Assembly: GCA_023375785.1 (NCBI GenBank)
Contig: SZWC01004968.1
Span: 1-22,026 of the forward strand
Direction of reading: 5' to 3'
DNA: 22,026 nt
Origin: Penium margaritaceum
Taxonomy: Eukaryota; Streptophyta; Zygnematophyceae; Desmidiales; Peniaceae
Positions 15,481-22,026 of this stretch are shown here, in pieces (position 1 is the stretch's first letter; each line of letters starts with the position of its first letter). Below the pieces are notes generated by a model. It searched no databases. It saw only the letters and a program-made list of their open reading frames with translations, and was not told the origin of the DNA. The translations under genes and the position numbers were made by a program.

Positions 15481-17198
15481 TCTGCAAGCATCAACAAAGG
15501 TGCAAAGGACAGTGGGGAGCCGTTGAGGCAATCCGAACGCCTCGCAAGCAAACAGAGGCTGTTGGAGGAGCTGGTGAACCTGTGCACCGTTCCACCACCA
15601 ACAGAGTCGTCTGATCTCAAGCTGCTCTTCCTCACAGTCACCGATGACCCAGCCACATTTGCTAAAGCCATGCGTAGCGCCGAGGCGGCAGATTGGCATG
15701 CCGCAGCAGACGAGGAGTATGGTGCGCTCATGAAGAACAGCAACTACACCCTCAAGAAAGCTCCACGTGGCAGCCAGGTGATCGGATGTCGGTGGATCTT
15801 CAGGACAAGTGTGGTGCGGATGGTAAGGTGCTCAGGTACAAAGCATAGCTGGTTGCAAAGGGGTACGCACAGAATGAGGGTGTGGATTACAATGAGACAT
15901 TTGCACCTGTCGCAAATTTTCCATCCATCCAAGCGATCTTCGCACTTACTGCTGCTATGAACTGGGAGGTGCACCAAATGGATGTGACTTGTGCATTTCT
16001 GAATGGTGACCTCAAGGAGGATGTGTAGATGGAGCAGCGGGAGGGGTATGTGGTGGAGGGAAAGGAGGATTTGGTGTGCAAGCTTGTGAAGGTCCTCTAC
16101 GACCTGAAGCAAGCCCCACGAGCATGGTACCACAAGATGGATGCGCAGCTGGCTGGCCTTGGCTTTGTGCGTAGGGAAGCAGACCATGCTGTCTATGGGC
16201 GCACACAAGAGGCTAGACGGATCATCATCTTGCTCTATGTTGATGATCTGCTGATTGCATTTGACTCCAAGTCTCTTTTAGACGATGTGAAGCAGTCCCT
16301 TGCTACCAGGTTTGACATGAAGGACATGGGAGAACTCAGTTACTACCTTGGCCTTCAGATCAAGCGTGACCAGCAGCAGCAGACTTTTGAGCTGTTGCAA
16401 AGCACGTTCGTGAGCGACATCGTTAAGCGCTTCAATATTGCAGGAGCGCGCATAGCCGCTACACCAGTGGAGGTGGGAGCAAAGCTGAGCATGACACAGA
16501 ATCCTCACGTCAGGCAAGAGAGCAGCAGCATGGAAGCAGTGCCGTACCAAGCAGCAGTTGGTAGCCTCATGTACACAGCAGTCGGCACGCGCTTTGACAT
16601 CAGCCAAGCAGTGGGAGTTCTCAGCAAGTTTTGCGCGAATCCAGGCGTGCCGCATTGGGAGGCGGTTAAGCGGGTGTTGCGCTACCTGGATATCAGCAGC
16701 AGCCTTTGCCTCACCTTCAACGGCAACAACAGCCCCATCTTCATTGGGTACAGTGAGGCAGATTGGGGAGGTGACCTGGACACAAGGAGGTCGACCTGTG
16801 GGTTTGTGTTTGTGCTCTGGGGAGGTGCAGTCAGCTGGAGGAGCAAGAAGCAAGAGTGTGTTGCCCTCTCCTCCTCCGAAGCAGAGTACATCGCCCTGAG
16901 TGAAGCAACAAAGGAAGTCGTGTGGCTGCATGAGCTGCTAGCAAGCCTTGGACAGCAGCAGACCACAGCCACCACCATCTACAGTGACAACATGAGTGCC
17001 ATTGCTCTGACGAAGAAACCCGAGTTTCACGCCCGCACCAAGCACATCGACCTGCAATACCACTTCATCCGCGAGCTCGTGGCAAAGCAGGTGGTGCAGA
17101 TCAAGTTCTGCCCTTCAAGCATGCTGGAAGAATTTCTGACCAAGCTGCTGGCAGCGCACCGCTTTCAGCAGCTGAGGGGACAGTGCGGACTTGTGTGA
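15481..17198 (+). pseudogene. copia B reverse transcriptase and RNase H region
   Basis: The RT starts with the usual LRQSERLASK and W...AADEEY boxes. A one-base loss near 15805 shifts the frame, and TAG codons follow at 15846-15848 and 16026-16028. From 16029 a 389-codon frame is open to the TGA at 17196-17198. It has KVLYDLKQAPRAWY, the catalytic YVDDLL (16236 onward), YYLGLQI, AVGSLMY and the RNase H domain. In RNase H the first catalytic Asp of the usual YSDADW is Glu (gag, 16755-16757). The later LSSSEAEY and YSDN motifs and the KHID box are kept. The length and order are normal for Ty1/copia. Confidence 0.93.
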
Positions 17199-17211
17199 TT
17201 TTTTTTCTCGC

Positions 17212-17223
17212 AAAGTGGGAGAA
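17212..17223 (+). other. Polypurine tract of copia B
   Basis: The sequence aaagtgggagaa directly abuts the TGATGGA start of the 3' LTR, 13 bp after the pol stop. It is the usual copia plus-strand primer context. Confidence 0.88.
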
Positions 17224-17873
17224 TGATGGATATGAGAATGCCAGAAAGTGACAAAAATAGGTTGCTCAATAAAAATCATCTGGCATAAAAGTTACATAGA
17301 GGATGTTTTACAGGTTCCAAAGCAATTTACGGAACTCAATTTGGAGTCCGTTTGAGTGAGGTATGGATTTTCAAATTTTGGAGATCATGAGTCGGGTTCA
17401 AGTGACGACCTGAGCACTTTGAGCTCAAAAGGCGGCAGGATTATTGGCCAGGACGGCTGAGAGCGGCCTTCAAGAAGAAAAGGTGGCTGGAGGACCTCCA
17501 AGAGACTTCAAGGAAGGTGCAGAAAACGATTGTTGGTCGTCCAAGTGGTGTGAGACATAATTCTCTTGTGTGACAAGGTGACTGCCGCTCATCCTGCTAG
17601 GCTACGAGAGTGTGCTAGATGGTAGACTTTGACAGAGTGTATCTCAGTGGTCCCTAGGCCAAATGAGGCATATAAGGGCTTGTTAGAAAGCTGTGACAAT
17701 TTAATTTCTTACTCAAGAGTCGATTCAGACATTCGCATCATTTGCAAACCTACAATCGCTTCCGTAACTTCTTTCTGTGCAACCCGCAACTCCCTCTCAC
17801 AAACAGTTGGTCCTGCCTAGGCGGCTCTTAGTGAGCCTGATCACCTCCCTGAGGGCTGCCCCAGTTTCCATCA
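17224..17873 (+). repeat. 3' LTR of copia B
   Basis: 650 bp, TGATGGA...TTTCCATCA, about 90% identical to 12367-13016 by hand count with no gaps needed. The TATA block is conserved. Confidence 0.95.
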
Positions 17874-18310
17874 GGTGTTTTGGCAACCTGCAACGATCTC
17901 GGTGTTCCGTTCAAGAAGGTTCCGACAAATTTGACCACTTGGCAAAATAGTCATCAGAAGATTCACAAACTGCTTTGATGTTTTGGTACTGTCCAGTCAA
18001 CTTCTTGACGGTGTTGGAATTTTGTAAAATTGTGCCTCGATGCTCTGAAAGCCCCCCGAATTCTCGGTGGAGCTTCTTGAGGTTACCAGTCACGGTGTGG
18101 CCTTGTACGCAGCACTCGGCTTGAATGCCGAGGACCCAACATATACCTCATTGTGATTCTTGTTGTAGTATGTATGCGTTCGACTTGTTTGACATGTTTC
18201 ACCAAAGTACACTATCTGCTTAATGCAAATCATCCCTTTGTCCCAGTTCCTCAAATTGTCTAATCCACACCTCATTCTTGCAAACCACCCACGTTTTGCT
18301 TGACAAAACA
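17874..18310 (+). repeat. gypsy-2 5' LTR, second part
   Basis: It starts with the right target-duplication copy (GGTGT) and ends ...gacaaaaca. It aligns with the reverse complement of 10844-10970 and then 6387-6688 of gypsy-1, so it resumes the LTR exactly where copia B broke it. The combined LTR is about 549 bp after removing one target copy. Confidence 0.78.
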
Positions 18311-18312
18311 AT

Positions 18313-18324
18313 TTTTATCAGAGG
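18313..18324 (+). other. Primer-binding site of gypsy-2
   Basis: The site ttttatcagagg matches the initiator tRNA-Met type site TGGTATCAGAGC at 9 of 12 positions with the TATCAGAG core intact. Counted from that core, the LTR end lies 17 bases inside the same conserved cttg anchor in both gypsy copies, with no gap. Confidence 0.55.
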
Positions 18325-18548
18325 GCAGTGGCACTGGAGGGAAAGCCAATGAATTCACTACCAAGCAACAATCTTGCATGAGTCCTCATCGCAGCTCCAC
18401 CTTTCAGAAGTTCGAAGAATTTGAGACAACAACTGTGACTGGAGGGAGCGCATCCAACTCCAAGGAGTAGTAACCGGAAAATACTCTGGTGATGGAGGAC
18501 CAGTAGCTCAAAGACATCGATACTCCAAAGGAAAATTAAGTAGCGGCA

Positions 18549-19640
18549 ATGGTCGACTCGGTTAATCACCCCATAGGCTCCGCGAACCATCCGCCCCCAT
18601 CGTTGCACGCCGGGACGAAACCTGGTGTGATGGGAGACACCAATCGACAAGTTCGTATCAACAAATGTATCTACCAGAAATTGTTGTAACTCAAGTGCCT
18701 CTATGTCCTTGTACTCCAACAACTCAATGTGGCAAGGATGAGCTTCAAGATTGCCATGCATGTGAGGCAGTACTCACCCAGAAAACATTCAACTTTTGAG
18801 TGAACCCCACATTTGCCTGATACTTCCTGAGCCATTTGATCCTGCAAATCTGAAGTACCAACGGTCAGGATGTGGCCGAAGAGTTTGGAGATTTACTTCA
18901 CTACTTCTGGGGTCAAAAATTAGAAAGGGATTCACCTCACGGTCTTGCTTTTTTGTGGTACGTCTTTAACTTTGTGGTCTGATCTAAAGACCATCCAACG
19001 ACCATAAGAGACAGGTAGAGCTAGATCGACGGCTCATGCTACCACTCTCACATCATCCACCGCATGCATTCTACTTCTAAAGAAGGTAAATCTGAGATGG
19101 GAAGACTCTACCAAAGAAATGGAATGAATTTGCGCGAGCCACTTTGGCCAGCTTTGGAAAGATGAATGAGAAATCTGACGTATGGTACATGATTCAACAC
19201 TATGATTCAACACTTGCATGAGCAGTATTGTGTGATGGAGTACACGTGGTGATTTCATAAATTATCATCGGAGGCAAGGTCACTGATCATTGGCGATGAT
19301 CTCACCTCCGATGAGCTTTGTTCTACTAAATAAACAGCCTCAAGTGAGGTATCCGGTAAGCAATTACCATTTTTGGCATGTATGACAACCTTATGTAAAA
19401 GATTTTAGTTGCCGATCACATCAAAATGATGCGTCACTGTCTACAATGATTGGACATAGGAATCCAACAGCTGGTGACCCCAAAGCATTTTTTTATCATG
19501 AAACAAGGAATTCGCAGTCAATAGAAACCTCATCTTCGATGGATATTGATGCCGTCAATTAACGTGATCAATGGCTCTGCCGGAGTTGAGGGAAACCGGG
19601 CCATATCGCGTGCGATTGTCAGAAATGGCATCAGCAGGCA
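18549..19640 (+). pseudogene. Ty3/gypsy gag remnant with zinc knuckle (gypsy-2)
   Basis: An ATG at 18549 opens a Pro/His-rich N-terminus with PPSLHAGTKPGVMGDTNRQ, matching the gypsy-1 gag at the same relative place, and reaches a stop after about 45 codons. The capsid-like core near 19098-19190 reads KKWNEFARATLASFGKMNEK, again like gypsy-1. The zinc knuckle (19578-19619) has the CCHC spacing, but the second Cys codon is TGA (19587-19589), a one-base change from TGC or TGT. Stops and frameshifts lie throughout the intervening sequence. The family order and spacing are the main evidence; single pieces would be too short alone. Confidence 0.75.
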
Positions 19641-19789
19641 AAAAGGAGAGTGGGGAAATGGCAAGGGGCAGGCGTAGACAACAAGAATCATATCCGATTG
19701 GAAATTTTTTCTTCAACCAATATCCCATCTGAGTGGCTCGCATGGCCACCAACAAGGGTTCCTGAGATTGCAAAGTTTGACGATGGGTA

Positions 19790-20080
19790 CGAGGACCACC
19801 AACCGACAACACTGCTATCAGTGCAAGCGAGGGGTTGTAAGAGTCAGTACAACTACATGGAGGAGATTCTCATAGTTATTCAAGCAAGGACATGGTTCAG
19901 AAGCTGGGTTTGTATACCAAATCAGGGGAGTTTGGAGGGAAAACCATCAAACCTCTCTCACTGCAACCTGGACATCAAAACAATCTAATATTGCGAAGAA
20001 CTTGCCCAATGAGCGACCACAGAATCATCCTCGGGGAAGATTTTGTGTACCAACACGATCCATAGGTGGATTCAAGCAGG
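19790..20080 (+). pseudogene. Retropepsin-like protease fragment (gypsy-2)
   Basis: Nucleotides 19820-19925 align with the gypsy-1 protease site, including gcaagcgaggggttgt and catagtt blocks, and read through to a Lys-Leu-Gly segment. At the active-site position the Asp codon has become CAT (His, 19856-19858), so this copy could not have worked. Further on, a DHRIILGEDFV segment resembles the conserved hydrophobic-Leu-Gly-x-Asp-hydrophobic block that follows the active site in gypsy proteases. Confidence 0.65.
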
Positions 20081-20256
20081 GGATTTTTCTGTCAGAATTA
20101 ATGGCAAAAAAGCAAATCTGCCTTTGATCCAGCAACCCAGGACACAGCGGTTGTTATGGGAAGCAGCAAAGGTGGAAGTTGCAGCAGCCATAAAATGCCA
20201 GCTGATATCTTTGGACGTGCCCAAGAGATGTCTGCAACGTGGAGCTCAAGCGTGAC
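20081..20256 (+). other. Unassigned spacer between protease and RT linker (gypsy-2)
   Basis: By position this is polyprotein sequence between the protease and the RT, but it contains stops and no recognised motif. Confidence 0.4.
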
Positions 20257-21220
20257 TAGTCCACATGGAGACAGGGAAGGTGGAAAAAATCATAGGAGAA
20301 GGGACGTCCATATTGGCCTCGACACTTGACAAGTTTGTAGCCATTTTTAGGGAGTTTGCACCACTCATCAAGGAGGTCAAAGGTGCAATTTCATGTAAAA
20401 CGCCCCCAAGAGCTAGCTCCACATGGGAACCTCCATTACCTGATAGAAATAAAACCAGAGAGAAAACCAAAGTTGAAGGAAACATATCGGATGATCAATA
20501 ACAAGCTGACCAGACTCAACAATCATCTCAACATGATTCTCGTTCACAAGTTCATCAGACCGTCCACATCTCCCTCCACGACACCTATACTTTTCGCTAA
20601 AGATAAAATTAGAGAGATGTGGATGTGCGTGGACTAATGACTAATGAGTGTAAAAAAAGTACAAAAAAATCAAGATATCTACCATCTCCCCCGAGTAGGT
20701 GAACTTTTTGACCAACTTCGCGGGGTCCAAATACTCACCAAAACAGATTTACACAACAGCTATCATCAGATCCACATCTCAAATGAGGTTAGTGAGAACA
20801 TAATATTCTGCACCAGGTACGGGCACTTAAACTTCATGGTTATGACGTTTGGACCCACAAACTCCCTCACAATATGTATGACAAAGATGAACAATACTTC
20901 TGGGCCGTACCTTGATGGCTTCATTGTCATGTATCTTGAAAACATCCTCATGTACAGTTGCACCCCAAAGGAGCACAATGTACATCTTTGCAAGTTCTCA
21001 AGATTTTATAAAGAGAGGAATTCTACATAAAACTCTGAAAATATAACTTTGTTTTCTGTTCAATTGAGTTTTTGGACCACATGATCGGCAGCGGAAAACT
21101 TACCATGGACCAGGAAATGGTTGAGACAGTTAGTGATTGATCGATGTCGACAAATTCCCAGGATGTACAGGTGTTTTTGGGCTTCTCCAACTAAAACTAT
21201 CCATTTGTAAAGGATTACAC
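20257..21220 (+). pseudogene. Ty3/gypsy reverse transcriptase (gypsy-2), broken
   Basis: The piece starts with the LVHMETGKVEKIIGEG linker, shifts frame near 20350-20400, then runs PQELAP...LIEIKPERKPKLK, a YRM box, KFIRPS, LFAKDK and MCVD. Two adjacent stops (TAA 20635-20637, TGA 20638-20640) replace the YRA that should follow. The same frame continues with LTKTDLHNSYHQI, RYGHLNFMVM-FGPTNS and YLENIL (20932 onward), where the catalytic YxDD motif has both Asp replaced (Glu, Asn). After a stop at 21028 and a frame change, the connection region (IEFLDHMIGSGKL ... VQVFLGFSN) goes to 21220 and is cut off by the next element. Confidence 0.88.
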
Positions 21221-21239
21221 CTAAGGTTGCATGCCATGC

Positions 21240-21510
21240 CGGAACCGCGGTTTCAATAAAAGAACTGGCACTGCGAGTCTCACATCCTCTTGCCGCGAGA
21301 ACCGAGGATCAAGTACCGGAACCGCAGCTCTCCGGACTCGTGGTTCTTGACATATTAGACTCACGGTTTCTTTCATCTAAGACTTACGGTTCATTCTCAT
21401 GCTAGTTCACAGTGCGGGTATTCTTGTGTTCACGGTTCCGTGCTTTGTGGATTTGCCGTTTGACTTGAGTAGACTCACGGCTCTTATTTTGGTAAACTCG
21501 CGGTTTCAAA
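21240..21510. repeat. Degenerate subterminal repeat array, ACTCRCGGTTYC type
   Basis: About eight or nine related units occur, spaced roughly 25-40 bp apart. They include ggaaccgcggtttc (about 21241-21254), ggaaccgcag, actcgtggttctt, actcacggtttc, acttacggttc, gttcacggttcc, actcacggctc and actcgcggtttc. The best-preserved unit has the palindromic core ACCGCGGT. I infer transposase-binding sites of a hAT-like end. Confidence 0.6.
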
Positions 21511-21969
21511 ACACATTTGCATATTTTTTGCACAATTTTTGTACATGTAATCCCAGTGATCACAACATGTGAATAACCAATTATGCATATCACACTCAAT
21601 GTGTGTATAATGCTTTTTCCTAGTGTACTTTGTCCTTTTCTATATCCTCTGCAGATATGCCACACTGAACTTCTGTGTACAGTGAACACTGAATGTACCA
21701 AAAGTATGCGTTGTGTGTGTACACAGTACACACCTGTGTACACAAGCATCTTGTATAGCATACTACAATATAATCCTGCTTACAACTACACATTACCTAT
21801 GTGTATGAACTTCTGCACGTCTGATTTTATTATGGTTGGCATGTTTGCAATGCTGAAATGGAACGATCAGGAATGTTAAAGAAGCAAGTGAAGAATCTGA
21901 TTGAATGAATTATTGAGTGTACATACGTAGAGACACAGGAAAGGGATTGACCATTCAAGAATTTTTTGT
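21511..21969. other. Unassigned AT-rich interior of the putative second hAT
   Basis: No recognisable protein was found. A local cluster of tgtgtaca/tgtacaca steps at about 21711-21744 forms several short overlapping palindromes. The minus-strand open frame here (21761-21402) has no identifiable domain. Confidence 0.4.
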
Positions 21970-22026
21970 GGAGCGGGGTCATGGTGAACCCGCTCCTCCC
22001 CCCCCCCCCCCCCCCCCCCCCCCCCC
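21970..22026. repeat. 8-bp hairpin followed by a 29-C homopolymer at the window end
   Basis: ggagcggg (21970-21977) and cccgctcc (21989-21996) are perfect reverse complements with an 11-base loop. After one T the sequence is all C to the end (21998-22026). A long homopolymer at an edge may reflect an assembly or contig limit as well as biology. Confidence 0.8.

Larger units (their letters stand above)
12367..17873 (+). mobile_element. Ty1/copia LTR retrotransposon B, structurally complete, coding region decayed
   Basis: The element is 5507 bp. Two 650-bp LTRs align without gaps by eye, with TGATGGA at the start and TCCATCA at the end (a 7-bp inverted terminal match). It has a perfect initiator tRNA-Met PBS, a polypurine tract and a 5-bp target duplication with one mismatch. 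The internal gag-pol reads in the Ty1/copia order gag, protease, integrase, RT, RNase H. I counted about 66 substitutions between the LTRs, roughly 10%, so the insertion is old. It lies in the gypsy-2 LTR and is younger than that element. Confidence 0.95.
12250..21221 (+). mobile_element. Ty3/gypsy retrotransposon remnant, gypsy-2 (plus strand), with nested copia B
   Basis: It contains 5' LTR, PBS, gag, zinc knuckle, protease, linker and RT in order on the plus strand, with the LTR split by copia B (12367-17873). The element ends abruptly at 21221 inside the RT connection region, where a different sequence resembling a hAT terminus starts. Integrase, RNase H and the 3' LTR are therefore beyond the window or lost. 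It belongs to the same family as gypsy-1. All protein segments are broken by stops and frameshifts, and catalytic residues of the protease and RT are substituted. Confidence 0.85.
21222..22026 (+). mobile_element. Probable left end of a second hAT-like element, continuing beyond the window
   Basis: At 21222 gypsy-2 pol homology stops and the sequence begins TAAGGTTGCATGCC, which agrees with the complete hAT terminus TAAGGGTGCACACC at 11 of 14 positions. The next 280 bp hold an array of degenerate CGGTT-type repeats, as expected for subterminal binding sites. The candidate 8-bp target copy would be attacacc (21214-21221). The right end is not in the window, so neither the target duplication nor the inverted repeat can be tested. 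No transposase is seen in this part. Confidence 0.45.

Noticed and set aside
15252..15743. Antisense frame over copia B pol (163 codons)
   Set aside because: It is a Ser-rich shadow of the acidic linker on the other strand; the plus strand has clear copia homology.
16278..16931. Antisense frame over copia B RT/RNase H (217 codons)
   Set aside because: It is a shadow of the well-supported plus-strand RT and RNase H frame.
21240..21510. Possible CRISPR-like array
   Set aside because: The repeats are short, degenerate and irregularly spaced, and the context is eukaryotic transposon DNA. They fit a hAT subterminal array better.
21402..21761. 119-codon minus-strand open frame in the putative second hAT
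   Set aside because: There is no domain, the composition is repetitive (His/Cys/Val/Thr), and it overlaps the subterminal repeat array.

Overview
The window looks like repeat-dense nuclear DNA from a plant-type (streptophyte) genome. The evidence is degenerate Ty1/copia and Ty3/gypsy retrotransposons, copia and gypsy primer-binding sites that match the 3' end of initiator tRNA-Met (TATCAGAG core), a BED-finger hAT transposon, and homopolymeric C tracts. I cannot name the species. I found no intact host gene, rRNA, tRNA, CRISPR array or bacterial feature. Every recognisable coding region belongs to a mobile element and is broken by stops or frameshifts. All alignments reported here were done by eye.

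Layout. 1-3366: the 3' part of a Ty1/copia element (A), made of a GC-rich unassigned internal stretch, the last residues of an RNase H, a polypurine tract and a 3' LTR carrying a TATA box and a strong hairpin. 3367-~4075: mostly unassigned. ~4076-11083: a minus-strand Ty3/gypsy element (gypsy-1) with RT, protease, zinc knuckle, gag, PBS and 5' LTR. Its LTR is split by a complete hAT DNA transposon (6689-10835; 8-bp target duplication TTGAGAAG, ~21-bp terminal inverted repeats, decayed transposase). ~11450-12249: a foldback-like palindrome with arms of about 370 bp. 12250-21221: a plus-strand copy of the same gypsy family (gypsy-2). Its LTR is split by a structurally complete Ty1/copia element B (12367-17873; two 650-bp LTRs, PBS, PPT, decayed gag-pol). 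21222-22026: probable left end of another hAT-like element that interrupts the gypsy-2 pol region. The window ends in 29 consecutive C.

How it fits together. The window is a nested stack of insertions. The two gypsy copies act as empty-site references for each other. The gypsy-1 LTR is uninterrupted where copia B sits in gypsy-2, and the gypsy-2 LTR is uninterrupted where the hAT sits in gypsy-1. Removing the insertions gives gypsy LTRs of about 542 and 549 bp. The copies are arranged head to head around the foldback palindrome, so the region may be either two independent insertions or a decayed inverted duplication; the differing flanks favour independent insertions.

The nearest thing to an undescribed system is this gypsy family together with two hAT-like termini that share related ends and CCGCGG-centred subterminal motifs. 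Database searches would be needed to say whether either is new.
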